From: Antarcticimicrobium sediminis
GTDB lineage: Bacteria > Pseudomonadota > Alphaproteobacteria > Rhodobacterales > Rhodobacteraceae
Reading direction: 5' to 3'
Assembly (NCBI RefSeq): GCF_004348975.1
Contig: NZ_SMFP01000004.1
Span: 283,419-347,418 of the forward strand
DNA: 64,000 nt
Shown: positions 15,428 through 24,079 of the stretch, in pieces
How the letters are laid out: every line of letters begins with the position of its first letter
Position numbering within the stretch: the stretch's first letter is position 1
Translations under genes and position numbers: made by a program
The notes under the pieces: generated by a model
What the model was told of the DNA's origin: nothing
The model's database searches: none
What the model saw: the letters and a program-made list of their open reading frames with translations, nothing else

Positions 15428-16276
15428 ATGAAGCTGGTGCGGTACTATGAGGGCACGGAGATCTGTCCCGGGCTGTTGGATGGCGCGGGGCAGCTGCGGT
15501 CGCTGTCCGGTGAGGTTGTCGATATCACCGGCGCCGCGTTGGATGCGGCGACGTTGGCGCGGCTGGCGGCGATTGACCCGGAACAGCTGCCGTTGGTGGC
15601 GGGCACGCCGCGTCTGGCACCCTGCGTCGGCGGTGTGGGCAAGTTCATGTGCATCGGGCTGAATTACTCCGATCATGCGGAAGAGGCGGGGATGGCGCTG
15701 CCTGAACATCCGATCCTGTTCATGAAGGCGACCTCGGCCATTGCGGGGCCGGACGACGATATCGTGATCCCGCGCGCCGCACAGTCGGTTGATTGGGAGG
15801 TGGAGCTGGGCGTGGTGATCGGCCGGGCGGCAAAATATGTGTCGGAGGCCGAGGCGCTGGACCATGTGGCTGGCTATTGCGTGATCAACGACGTGTCTGA
15901 ACGCGATTACCAGACCAAGCTGTCGGGGCAGTGGACCAAGGGCAAATCCTGTGACAGCTTTGGGCCGTTGGGGCCCTGGCTGGTGACCCGCGACGAGGTC
16001 TCCGATCCGCAGGCTTTGGAGTTGACGCTGGACGTGAACGGGCAGCGGATGCAGGCGGGCAGCACCGCGACGATGGTGTTTTCCGTGGCACAGATCATAT
16101 CGCATCTGTCGCAGATGATGACATTGCATCCCGGCGATGTGATTGCGACCGGCACCCCGCCGGGCGTCGGGATGGGGATGAAGCCGCAGCCGGTCTACCT
16201 GAAGCCGGGCGATCAGGTGCGGGCCGAGATTGCCGGGCTGGGCGTTCAGAGCCAGAACGTGCGCGCCGACAGCTGA
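15428..16276 (+). CDS. Fumarylacetoacetate hydrolase family protein
   Basis: 282-residue enzyme starting at ATG 15428 after GGGAGAG. The core includes KFMCIGLNYSDHAEEAG, then the metal-binding DWEVELGVVIG and NDVSERDYQ, and GDVIATGTPPGVGMG near the C-terminus. These match the FAH fold, with an acidic Mg/Mn site. The family covers fumarylacetoacetase, 2-hydroxyhepta-dienedioate isomerases, fumarylpyruvate hydrolases and acylpyruvases. The N-terminal MKLVRYYEG form is common in proteins annotated as ureidoglycolate lyase or dihydroxyacid C-C hydrolases, but the substrate cannot be fixed here. It converges with the ArsR regulator, 21 bp from its stop. Confidence 0.88.
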   Translation: MKLVRYYEGTEICPGLLDGAGQLRSLSGEVVDITGAALDAATLARLAAIDPEQLPLVAGTPRLAPCVGGVGKFMCIGLNYSDHAEEAGMALPEHPILFMKATSAIAGPDDDIVIPRAAQSVDWEVELGVVIGRAAKYVSEAEALDHVAGYCVINDVSERDYQTKLSGQWTKGKSCDSFGPLGPWLVTRDEVSDPQALELTLDVNGQRMQAGSTATMVFSVAQIISHLSQMMTLHPGDVIATGTPPGVGMGMKPQPVYLKPGDQVRAEIAGLGVQSQNVRADS

Positions 16277-16297
16277 GCGGCGCGCGGGGCGGTCCGG

Positions 16298-16663
16298 TCA
16301 GCTGTGCTGGCCGGGCGCGTCCTTGCCGCAGAACAGGGAATAGAGCAGCCCGATCATCTGTTCGGTGTTGCTGTCGGCCAAGGCGTAAAAGATCGTCTTG
16401 CCCTCGCGCCGTGTCGACACCAGCCCTTCGTCGCGCAGGCGGGCCAACATCTGGCTGACCGCCGCTTGGCGGATTTGCAAAAGCGATTCAAGCTCGCCTA
16501 CCGATTTTTCGCCGGTGCCCAAATGACACAGGATCATCAGCCGCCCCTCATGGGCCAGCGTCTTGAGGAAGGCGGCGGCGTCGCTGGCACTGCTGGCCAT
16601 GTCGCCGGGCGTTTCGGGCGGCAGCGAGGCAATGGTCTGCGAAGAAAGGGTCTGGGCAGTCAA
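16298..16663 (-). CDS. ArsR-family regulator of the SqrR/BigR persulfide-sensing type
   Basis: 121-residue winged-helix repressor. The start TTG 16663 is chosen because AGGAG lies 9 bases upstream; ATG 16600 would give 100 residues. The HTH region reads SVGELESLLQIRQAAVSQML and the wing RREGKTIFYAL. Cysteines occur at positions 46 (LMILCHL) and 112 (SLFCG), 66 residues apart. This is the same spacing as Cys41 and Cys107 of SqrR from Rhodobacter capsulatus, which form a tetrasulfide bridge on sulfide exposure. Metal-site motifs of classic ArsR (CVCDL) are absent. A sulfide-responsive repressor is therefore likely. No sulfide:quinone reductase gene is present in the window. Confidence 0.82.
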   Translation of the reverse strand: MTAQTLSSQTIASLPPETPGDMASSASDAAAFLKTLAHEGRLMILCHLGTGEKSVGELESLLQIRQAAVSQMLARLRDEGLVSTRREGKTIFYALADSNTEQMIGLLYSLFCGKDAPGQHS

Positions 16664-16683
16664 ACGTCGGGTACTCCTGAAAA

Positions 16684-16696
16684 GTCTAAAAAAGAC
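16684..16696. promoter_or_regulatory. Small inverted repeat upstream of the SqrR-like regulator
   Basis: GTCT (16684-16687) and AGAC (16693-16696) flank an A-rich centre about 20 bases upstream of the regulator's TTG start. It is a candidate autoregulatory operator, but a four-base dyad is weak evidence. Confidence 0.25.
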
Positions 16697-16722
16697 ATAG
16701 TGTCAGAATTTCTTTGGTCAAG

Positions 16723-17954
16723 TTATCGCTCTGTCGCAGGGGCACCGCCCTGAAAGGCGTTTCCGTCGACGTAATCGCAAGGATCTTCGCGCATTTCGAG
16801 GTGCAAGCCAGAGCCGGTATAGGGGTGGGCGCGGGCCAGATCCTCGTCCACCTCGATGCCGAGGCCGGGGGCGTCGGGTGGGGTAACGAAGCCGTCCTCG
16901 ACCCGGATTGCGCCCTTGATCAGGGCGTCGTGGAACGGGGTTTCGATGCACTCGCACATCAGGATATTGGGGATCGAGGCGGCCAGTTGGATGTTGGCGG
17001 CCCATTCCACCGGCCCGGCGTAAAGATGCGGGGCGATCTGGGCGTTATAGGTTTCCGCCAGCGCGGCGATCTTTTTCGTCTCCCAGATGCCGCCGGAGCG
17101 CCCCAGCGCGGGCTGCAGGATGGCGGCGGCGCCGGTTTGCAGCACGGCGGCGAATTCGGCCTTGGTGGTCAGCCGCTCGCCGGTGGCGACGGGGATGCGC
17201 ACGGATTGGGCGACGCGGGCCATCTCGGCCATATTGTCGGGCGGAACAGGTTCCTCGAACCAGAGCGGCGCATAGGGCTCCAGCGCCTGTCCCAGCCGGA
17301 TCGCCCCGGCGGTGGTGAACTGTCCGTGGGTGCCAAACAGCAGGTCGGCGCGATCGCCCACCGCGGCGCGGATCGCCTTGCAAAAGGCCACCGACATCGT
17401 GATGTCTGACATCGCGGGCATATGGCCACCGCGCATCGTATAGGGGCCGGCGGGGTCGAATTTCACCGCCGTATAGCCGCGCGCGACGCAATCGGCGGCG
17501 GCCTCGGCGGCCTGATCGGGGGCGGTCCAGAACTCGGCCAGGTCATGATGGGGCAGGGGGTAGAGATAGGTATAGGCGCGGATACGCGCGTTCATCCGCC
17601 CGCCGATCAGCGCGTGCACCGGGCGATCGCGGTCTTTGCCGAGGATATCCCAACAGGCGATCTCCAACCCTGAAAACGCGCCCATCACGGTCAGGTCCGG
17701 GCGCTGGGTGAAGCCCGCAGAATAGGCGCGGCGGAACATCAATTCGATGTTCTCGGGGTTTTCGCCCTCCATATGGCGCGCGAACACATCGCGGATCACA
17801 TGGGTCATGGCATCGGGGCCGACCGAGGCGGCATAGCATTCGCCCCAGCCGGTGAGGCCGGTGTCTGTGGTGAGTTTCACCAGGATCCAATAGCGCCCGC
17901 CCCAGCCCGGCGCGGGGGGGCGGTCACGATGATGTCGAGATCGGTCAGTTTCAT
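16723..17954 (-). pseudogene. Mandelate racemase/muconate lactonizing (enolase-superfamily) enzyme, frameshifted near its start
   Basis: Starting at ATG 17954 (ribosome site GGGAG) the frame reads MKLTDLDIIVTAPP. It then leaves the family frame at a run of seven C (coding strand; 17914-17920). The rest of the enzyme continues in another frame as APGWGGRYWILVKL. The 1232-nt span is one base short of 411 codons, so a single missing C explains it. Downstream the protein is intact: AVKFDPAG (catalytic Lys), GTHGQF, FEEPVPPDN, ATGERL and IAPH give metal and acid/base positions of a sugar-acid dehydratase-like member of the superfamily. Possibilities are a homopolymer sequencing error, a recent true mutation, or slippage-dependent expression. 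It lies downstream of the alcohol dehydrogenase on the same strand. Confidence 0.8.
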
Positions 17955-18002
17955 TTCGGTCTCCCTCGGGGGTCGTCGCTGACGCGATCTTCGTGCCCGG
18001 GT

Positions 18003-19091
18003 TCAGCGGTTGAACAGGATCACGTTGCGCCGGGCGGCGCCGGTCTTGGTATCGGCAATCGCGTCGTTGATCTGCTCCAGCGTCCAGCGCCCGGAGACCA
18101 GTTCGTCCAGTTTCAGTCGTCCCTGTTTGTACAGGTCGATGATCCAGGGAATGTCCCGTTTGATCACCACATTGCCCATCTTGGAGCCGACCAGCCCCTG
18201 ACCGGCATCGGCCATGATCAGTGGCGAATAGCTGGCCACCTTGTCGCCATGGGGCATCCCGACCATCACCACCTTGCCGCCCGCCGCCAGATAGCGCGGC
18301 GCGGCGGAATAGACCTCGGCCACGCCGACGGTGACCAAGACCACATCGGCCCCGCGCCCGAGGATTTTTTTCACCGCGTTCCAAGGCTTTGCCTCGGTCG
18401 CCGAGACCACGTCGGTGGCGCCGAATTCCTTTGCCACCTCCAGCTTTTCGTCCAGCATATCGACCGCAACGATGCGCCGGGCGCCGGCGATGCGGGCGCC
18501 CTGAATCGCGTTCAGCCCGACGCCACCGGCCCCGATCACAACCACGTCCTGACCGACGCGCAAGTCGGCGGCGAGCGCGGCGGCCCCCACGCCCGTGATC
18601 ACCCCGCAGGAGATGACCGAGGCCACCTCCATCGGGATGTCGTCGGGGATTTTCACCACCTGGCTGTGATCCACCACGACCTTTTCGGCAAAGGCCCCGC
18701 AGGACAGCGCCTGAAACAGGGTGCCGCCATCGCTGGTCGTGAGCGGGCCTTTGGTGCCGTCGTGCGGGGTTTCGCAGATGGTTGGCTGGCCCGAACCGCA
18801 GGGGGAGCAGTGACCGCAGGCGCGGATCAGCGTGACGCAGACATGATCGCCCGGCGCAACCCCTTGCACGCCCGCGCCCACGGTGAGGACGCGCCCGGCG
18901 GCCTCATGGCCATAGACTGCTGGCAACGGGCCGCCGAAACCCCCTTCGGCATAGCTGATGTCGGAATGGCAGATCGCCACCGCGTCAACTTCGACCTCGA
19001 CCTCGCCCATGCCGGGCGGGGCAAGCTGAACGTCTTCGATTTCCAGTGGTTTGCCGAATTCGTGACAGACGGCGGCCTTGATGGTTTGCAT
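18003..19091 (-). CDS. Zinc-dependent alcohol dehydrogenase (MDR superfamily, class-III-like)
   Basis: 362 residues from ATG 19091 (GGGAG upstream). Catalytic zinc ligands are visible in AICHSD and YGHEAAGRV, with the third Cys in VISCGVITGVGA. The structural-zinc lobe is CGHCSPCGSGQPTIC. The NAD-binding glycine motif is VIGAGGVGLNAIQGA. This layout is that of the Zn-containing MDR dehydrogenases related to S-(hydroxymethyl)glutathione and aryl-alcohol dehydrogenases; the alcohol or aldehyde substrate is not determined. The gene is followed 48 bp later by the enolase-superfamily gene and preceded by hydrolases on the same strand, suggesting one catabolic operon. Confidence 0.9.
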   Translation of the reverse strand: MQTIKAAVCHEFGKPLEIEDVQLAPPGMGEVEVEVDAVAICHSDISYAEGGFGGPLPAVYGHEAAGRVLTVGAGVQGVAPGDHVCVTLIRACGHCSPCGSGQPTICETPHDGTKGPLTTSDGGTLFQALSCGAFAEKVVVDHSQVVKIPDDIPMEVASVISCGVITGVGAAALAADLRVGQDVVVIGAGGVGLNAIQGARIAGARRIVAVDMLDEKLEVAKEFGATDVVSATEAKPWNAVKKILGRGADVVLVTVGVAEVYSAAPRYLAAGGKVVMVGMPHGDKVASYSPLIMADAGQGLVGSKMGNVVIKRDIPWIIDLYKQGRLKLDELVSGRWTLEQINDAIADTKTGAARRNVILFNR

Positions 19092-19244
19092 GTCTCGCTC
19101 CCTGATGTGCGGATAGACTGGCCCGCTTGCGGGGGGCAGGGCAAGGGCGAATGCGATGCCGTCGGGTGCGATCATGACACTCAGAGGCGGGCCGCCGCAG
19201 CAATGCCACGGTCTGTGGGAGGAGAGGCGCCGGGGCGCTTCTGG

Positions 19245-19958
19245 TCAGAACGTTGCCGCGATCTGGTCCAGCAGGGCGGCCAGCGCGGAGGGGGCGGCGA
19301 AGAACGGCGAATGCGAGGTCGGCAGCGAGAAGACCCGGTCGCGCGGCCAGTCCTGCACCATCTCGGCCTGATATTCCGGCGGGATCGCCTGATCGTTGGC
19401 GCAGCGGATATAGGCCTTGGGCAGGGTCTGGTATCGCGCGGTCAAGCTCAGCGGCGTGGTCTGCGGGCGCGTCGCCTGTGGGCATAGACGTGGCATGGCA
19501 TAGGCCACCGTCTCCTCCGGGCAGTCATGATAGAACAGCTCGCGCAGCGAGTCGGGATCAAAGGTATAGGACAGACCGTCCTCGGCCCGGCGCACGGCGG
19601 GCATCAGCGGCTGGCGCTTGGCGCGTTTGCGCATGTCGATCATCGACAGCCCCGAGATCGGCACATAGGCGCACAGATAGATCAGCGCGCGCATCTTCTC
19701 TGGCGCGGCCTCGCCCGCCGCGCTGATCGGGTAGCCACCCCAGGAATGGCCGACCACGATGGTCTCGGGCGTGCTGGCGGCAAGGATGGCGTCGCGACAC
19801 CCGGCAAGCGTCACCTGTTCCAGCGGGGTGGGATCGTCGCCATGGCTGGGCATGTCGATGGCCCGGGCGTTATGGCCCAAAGCCTTGAGCGCGGGGATCA
19901 CGTCGCGCCAGCACCATGCACCGTGGCAGGAGCCGTGGATCAGCAGGAAATCGGCCAT
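19245..19958 (-). CDS. Alpha/beta hydrolase (plant-esterase-like)
   Basis: 237 residues starting MADFLLIHGSCHGAWCW at ATG 19958 after AAAGGAG. The nucleophile elbow is VGHSWGGYP, and the C-terminal His sits in PTSHSPFFA. The acid is probably Asp in CANDQAIPP. The HGxCHGAWCW opening resembles the methylesterase/hydroxynitrile-lyase branch of the fold. It starts 20 bp after the PcaD-like gene ends, on the same strand. The substrate is unknown; an ester or lactone intermediate of the local pathway is likely. Confidence 0.85.
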   Translation of the reverse strand: MADFLLIHGSCHGAWCWRDVIPALKALGHNARAIDMPSHGDDPTPLEQVTLAGCRDAILAASTPETIVVGHSWGGYPISAAGEAAPEKMRALIYLCAYVPISGLSMIDMRKRAKRQPLMPAVRRAEDGLSYTFDPDSLRELFYHDCPEETVAYAMPRLCPQATRPQTTPLSLTARYQTLPKAYIRCANDQAIPPEYQAEMVQDWPRDRVFSLPTSHSPFFAAPSALAALLDQIAATF

Positions 19959-19977
19959 CTTATGTGCTCCTTTGCGG

Positions 19978-20766
19978 TCAGACGTGACCAATCTGGGTGA
20001 AAAAACGGGTAAGCGCCTCGGCATAGGCCTCGGGCTGATCGACGCAGGGCAGATGCCCGGCGCCGCGGATCAGCTGAAAGGTCGAGCCGGGGATCAGGTT
20101 GACGGTTTCGCGCACCAGATCGGGCGGGGTGGCCCCATCGTCAGCGCCAGCGATCCCGAGCGCGGGCAGGCGCAACCCGCTGGTGGGGGTATAGAAATCG
20201 GTGCCCCCGATGGCTGCGGCGCAGCCAAGATAGCCCTCGACCGGTTGGCGCGTGAGCATGTTGCGCCAAAGGGTGATCTCTGCGCTTTGACGGAACGTCT
20301 TGCCGAACCAGCGTTCCATGGTGGCATCTGCAACATGGTCCAGCCCGTTGGCGCGGATCTGGGCGATGCGGTCTTCCCAGATCTGTTTGGTGCCGATCTT
20401 GGCGCCGGTGTTGGACAGCACCAGCGCGCGGATCTGGTCCAGCCGTTTGATCGCCAGCCCCTGCGCGATCATGCCGCCGATGGAGAGGCCGACAAAGACG
20501 CAGTCGCGCAGTTCGAGATGATCGAGCAGCCGCTCGGCATCGCGCACCAGCGCGCCCATGGAATAGGGGCCATTGGGCAGCGACGAAAGCCCGTGACCGC
20601 GCATGTCATAGCGGATGAACTTCAGCCCCTGCGGTAGACGCGGCAGCACCGCATCCCACAGCCGCAGGTCGGTGCCCAGCGAATTGGAGAACACCACCGG
20701 CGCACCGTCGGGGTCGCCGTCGATCCGATAGTGAAGCTGAACGTCGCCCAGATCGGCAATCTGCAT
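19978..20766 (-). CDS. pcaD: 3-oxoadipate enol-lactonase-like hydrolase
   Basis: 262-residue alpha/beta hydrolase opening MQIADLGDVQLHYRIDGD. It has the oxyanion segment FSNSLGTDLRLWD, the nucleophile elbow VGLSIGGMIAQGLA, the acid in IAGADDGATPP and the catalytic His in RGAGHLPCVDQP. SLGTDLRLWD and FVGLSIGGMIAQG are typical of PcaD, which converts 3-oxoadipate enol-lactone to 3-oxoadipate in protocatechuate degradation. No other pca gene is seen here, so it could also be a paralog acting on another lactone. It is the first gene of the leftward catabolic run. Confidence 0.78.
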   Translation of the reverse strand: MQIADLGDVQLHYRIDGDPDGAPVVFSNSLGTDLRLWDAVLPRLPQGLKFIRYDMRGHGLSSLPNGPYSMGALVRDAERLLDHLELRDCVFVGLSIGGMIAQGLAIKRLDQIRALVLSNTGAKIGTKQIWEDRIAQIRANGLDHVADATMERWFGKTFRQSAEITLWRNMLTRQPVEGYLGCAAAIGGTDFYTPTSGLRLPALGIAGADDGATPPDLVRETVNLIPGSTFQLIRGAGHLPCVDQPEAYAEALTRFFTQIGHV

Positions 20767-20831
20767 TCCTGCCCCCTTTATGCCTGATCCCGCCTTTTAG
20801 CGGCTTCGCGAGGCGGGGCAAAGGGCAAGGG

Positions 20832-20861
20832 CCGCGCGCCGAAAAAAGCTCCGGCGCGCGG
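20832..20861 (-). terminator. GC-rich hairpin downstream of the RTX gene
   Basis: CCGCGCGCCG (20832-20841) pairs perfectly with CGGCGCGCGG (20852-20861). It lies 15 bases beyond the RTX stop codon. On the transcribed strand the T-run sits in the loop and not after the stem, so it may be a pause or 3' stabilising hairpin and not a canonical terminator. Confidence 0.45.
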
Positions 20862-20875
20862 TGTCGGGACTGGCC

Positions 20876-22135
20876 TTAGATAAGGACCAGATCGTCGTTC
20901 AAAAGCGAGGTATCGGTGAGCCCCTCAATGGTCAGGGTATCGCCGCCGTCCAGCGTGATCAGCGTGTTGCCACCGATCACGGTGGCGCTGCTGATCAGAT
21001 CGTTGGCGGTGGTGCCTTCGGCCACCAGATGGCTGCGGATATGGATGGTGTCGACGTCATTGGTAAAGTCGGTGATCGTGTCAGATCCACCGCTGAAGAC
21101 GAAGGTGTCGGTCCCGAGCCCCCCGGTCATCGTGTCATCGCCCGTCCCGCCGTCCAGAGTGTCGGCTTTCTTGTTGCCGAACAGGGTGTCGTTGCCGTCC
21201 CCCCCGATGAGCGTGTCCATGCCGCCCTTGCCCAGCAGCACGTCATCGGCAAAGCCGCCGATGATCTCGTTGCGGCCATCGGTTCCGGTGATCTTTGTGT
21301 CGATACCGCCGTGAAAGACAAAATCTTCGAAGTTGGTCGCCGTGCTGCCGTCGATATTGGCATCTGTTGACCGGAAATTCCCGGTGCCCAGATTGAAGGT
21401 CATCGAGTCAGTCATGGCGCCATCATAGAAGGCCATAAGCATGTCGCGCCCGTCGCCGCCCTCCAGCGTCTTGATGGTGTCAAAGGCCGTCTCGATCTGG
21501 TCGTTGCCATTGCCGGCATCCACCACATCAGCCCCGTCGTCGGCGATGATGAAATCGGCCCCGTTGCCGCCGAACATCCGATCATCCCCGGCGCCCCCGA
21601 CAATGAAGTCATCGCCAAGGCCACCGAACAACCGGTCGTTGCCGTCGCCGCCTTCGATGGTGTCGTTATCGATGCCACCGAAAATCCGATCATTGCCGTT
21701 GCCGCCATAAAGCTGGTCATAGCCAGCTTCGCCGAACAGCCGGTCATTGCCGTTGCCGCCGTCAATCGTATCTCCGTCGATGCCGCCATAGAGGGTGTCG
21801 CCCCCTTTACCGCCAGTGATTTCGTCACTGCCGCCAGCGCCGTTCAGGAAATCGTTCCCGGCCCGACCATTCAGCGCATCGTTGCCGTTGCCCGTGGTGA
21901 TGGTGTCATCACCCCCGACCTTGTCGACAAAGGTGAAATGCTCGATCCCGGTAAAGGAGGTGACGTCGCCGTCGGTGGGCTGGAACTCGCCATCAAAGCC
22001 GCTGTTGGGGTTGTGTATCAGAGGGCTCAGAACCACCCCGCCCGGTCCGGAAACCAGGTTGTAGATCAGACGATCCTCGCCTGCGGTCCCGATGACCATT
22101 TCCGGATCAGGCCCGTTTACGGTAAAGTCAGTCAT
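20876..22135 (-). CDS. RTX calcium-binding protein (probable type I secretion substrate)
   Basis: 419 residues from ATG 22135. No cleavable signal peptide is present. Residues ~70-200 hold about a dozen GGxGxDxLx nonapeptides (for example GGNGNDRLFG and GGDGNDRLFG). A gap of ~90 residues without repeats follows, then a second cluster (GGDGNDTLFG, GGTGDDTMTGG). The protein ends in a C-terminal secretion-type region (DTFVFSGGSDTITDF, then TSLLNDDLVLI). The repeats form Ca-binding beta-rolls after export by a type I system. No HlyB/D/TolC genes are in the window, and no enzymatic domain can be seen, so the function is open. It stands alone between hairpin and promoter regions. Confidence 0.85.
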   Translation of the reverse strand: MTDFTVNGPDPEMVIGTAGEDRLIYNLVSGPGGVVLSPLIHNPNSGFDGEFQPTDGDVTSFTGIEHFTFVDKVGGDDTITTGNGNDALNGRAGNDFLNGAGGSDEITGGKGGDTLYGGIDGDTIDGGNGNDRLFGEAGYDQLYGGNGNDRIFGGIDNDTIEGGDGNDRLFGGLGDDFIVGGAGDDRMFGGNGADFIIADDGADVVDAGNGNDQIETAFDTIKTLEGGDGRDMLMAFYDGAMTDSMTFNLGTGNFRSTDANIDGSTATNFEDFVFHGGIDTKITGTDGRNEIIGGFADDVLLGKGGMDTLIGGDGNDTLFGNKKADTLDGGTGDDTMTGGLGTDTFVFSGGSDTITDFTNDVDTIHIRSHLVAEGTTANDLISSATVIGGNTLITLDGGDTLTIEGLTDTSLLNDDLVLI

Positions 22136-22274
22136 CTCTCTCAACACTCCCTAAGATATGCCCGATTGCTCCGAGCGTAGCTATCATGGAGGACGGGGAC
22201 TGCGCGTGCCTTGATCCGGATCAAATGCTTTCAAAAAGTTGAATGTGATATGTGTCCTTCGTGCAGGGCGTGTT

Positions 22275-23252
22275 CTATTCGGCAAAACGCTCCAAGGCGG
22301 TGCGGAATACCTGCGCGTCCACATTCCCGCCCGAGGCCACGGCGATCACCGCATCGCCCGCGATCTGATCGGGGCGAAACAGGGCCGCAGCGAGCGCCAC
22401 GGCGCCGCCCGGTTCGATCACGATCTTGAGCCGGGCAAAGGCCAGCGCCATGGCGCGCAGCGCCTCGTCTTCGCTTACCACAAGGCCGGGGCCGCAGAGC
22501 CGTTTGTTGATCGGAAAGGTGATGTTGCCCGGCTGCGGCGTGATGATCGCATCGCAGAGCGAGCCGGAGAGCCGTTCGTTTCGCTCGATCTGGCCAGAGA
22601 GGAGCGAACGGGCGGTATCATCAAAGCCTTCAGGCTCGGCAGGGCGCACGCGCAGGCCCGGCGCGCGGGCCTCCAGCGCCAGCGCGATGCCGGCGGTCAG
22701 CCCGCCGCCGCCGCAGGGCACCAGAACATCGGCTTGGTGCACGCCTTGGCCCGCCGCCTGTTCGACGATCTCCAGACCGCTGGTGCCTTGCCCGGCGATC
22801 ACCAGCGGTTCGTCAAAGGGTTTGACCAGCGTCAGCCCGCGTTCGGTGGCAAGTTTCGCTCCCAGCGCATCGCGGTCCTCGCTGGCGCGGTCATACAGCA
22901 CCACCTCGGCCCCCAGAGCGCGGGTGTTGTCGATCTTCATCTTCGGCGCGTCCGAGGGCATGATGATCACCGCGGAGACCCCGTGCAGCCTTGCCGCATA
23001 GGCGACGCCCTGTGCGTGGTTGCCGCTGGAAAAGGCGATTACACCGCGGGCCCGTACGTCCGGATCCAGCGCCGAAACCGCCGACCAGGCGCCGCGAAAC
23101 TTGAAGCTGCCGGTATGTTGCAGGCATTCCGGCTTTACCAGAACCCGGCGCCCGGCGATGTCGTCCAGAAACGGCGAGGACAGCAGCGGCGTGCGCCGCG
23201 CGTGGCCAGCCAGCCGCCCGGCGGCGGCCTCGATCATATCTATGGTGCTCAT
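22275..23252 (-). CDS. Threonine/serine dehydratase-like PLP enzyme
   Basis: 325 residues of fold-type II. The PLP lysine lies in HTGSFKFRGAWSA, the substrate loop is SSGNHAQGVAYAA, and the phosphate-binding glycine loop is PCGGGGLTAGIA. There is no C-terminal ACT domain, so this is the short catabolic or racemase-like form, not IlvA. It deaminates Thr/Ser or a hydroxy-amino acid; the exact substrate is unproven. Its ATG overlaps the stop of the upstream hydrolase gene (ATGA), making it the last gene of a three-gene operon with the hydrolase and the haloacid dehalogenase. Confidence 0.87.
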   Translation of the reverse strand: MSTIDMIEAAAGRLAGHARRTPLLSSPFLDDIAGRRVLVKPECLQHTGSFKFRGAWSAVSALDPDVRARGVIAFSSGNHAQGVAYAARLHGVSAVIIMPSDAPKMKIDNTRALGAEVVLYDRASEDRDALGAKLATERGLTLVKPFDEPLVIAGQGTSGLEIVEQAAGQGVHQADVLVPCGGGGLTAGIALALEARAPGLRVRPAEPEGFDDTARSLLSGQIERNERLSGSLCDAIITPQPGNITFPINKRLCGPGLVVSEDEALRAMALAFARLKIVIEPGGAVALAAALFRPDQIAGDAVIAVASGGNVDAQVFRTALERFAE

Positions 23253-24079
23253 CTTGCGTCTTTCAGTATGCGGTGGATCAGGGGCAGGGATTGCGGTTCA
23301 TCCAGAAACGGGACATGGCCGCGATCGGGAACCTCGGCCGCGATCAGGTCGGGGTGGCGGCGCTTCATCTCTTCCAGCGTCTCATGCGGCAGGATGTCGG
23401 AATTGGCCCCTCGCAGCACGCCCAATGGCAGATCGCGCAGCGCCTCGAAGAACAGCCACATATCCGGCGTCGCCCCGGTGGCGGCCTGTTCCAGCAGCGC
23501 CTTGCGCAGGTTCGGATCATATCGCGGCTCCAGCCCTGCCTCGGTCGCGCGGTACTGATATTCAGCCTGGCGCCGCCAGACCGACAAGGGCACGCCGGGA
23601 AAGTCCCGGTCCATCGCGGCCTTCAGATCGGCGGCGGCGGCGTCTAGCGTCTTTGCTTTGGGTTTCTTGCCGACGTAATCCATGATTCGCGCAATTCCCT
23701 GCGCCCCGACCACCGGGCCGATGTCGTTAAGGATCACGCCCGCCAGCCGCTCTGGATGGCTGGCGGCCAGCGCCATTGCCAGCAGACCGCCGCGCGAGGT
23801 GCCCAGAACTGTGGCCTTGTCCAGTTTGAGGTGATCCAGCAGTTCGATCGCGTCCCGCGCCTCGCGCAGGACGTTGTAGGTCATGTAGTCGGGGTCATAG
23901 CCCGAGGCCCCGCGCCCGCGACTGTCCAGCGTGATCAGCCGCTGATCGGGCAGATGCGGCGCGAGAAACGAAAAGTCGCGCCCGTTGCGCGTCAACCCGG
24001 CGAGGCACAGCAGGGGCTGGCCACCGCCGTTGTCGGTGTAGTGCAGGCGGATGCCATCCGTGGTGGTGAAGTCGCTCAT
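23249..24079 (-). CDS. Alpha/beta hydrolase
   Basis: 276 residues starting MSDFTTTDGIRLHYTDNG at ATG 24079, which overlaps the stop of the haloacid dehalogenase gene by four bases. The nucleophile elbow is LGTSRGGLLAMALA, with His in DRGHVPFLDEP and an acidic residue near GANSDILP. The overall pattern fits lactonase or epoxide-hydrolase-like members. It is the middle gene of the operon ending with the threonine dehydratase. Substrate unknown. Confidence 0.85.
   Translation of the reverse strand: MSDFTTTDGIRLHYTDNGGGQPLLCLAGLTRNGRDFSFLAPHLPDQRLITLDSRGRGASGYDPDYMTYNVLREARDAIELLDHLKLDKATVLGTSRGGLLAMALAASHPERLAGVILNDIGPVVGAQGIARIMDYVGKKPKAKTLDAAAADLKAAMDRDFPGVPLSVWRRQAEYQYRATEAGLEPRYDPNLRKALLEQAATGATPDMWLFFEALRDLPLGVLRGANSDILPHETLEEMKRRHPDLIAAEVPDRGHVPFLDEPQSLPLIHRILKDAR

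Noticed and set aside
17955..18384. Upstream extension of the enolase-superfamily frame into the alcohol dehydrogenase gene
   Set aside because: The frame is open only by chance antiphase reading of the dehydrogenase; the true start is ATG 17954, with the frameshift explaining the long frame.
21150..21850. Regular short repeats suggesting a CRISPR array
   Set aside because: The periodicity is the ~27-bp codon repeat of RTX nonapeptides within an open coding frame, not direct repeats with unique spacers.
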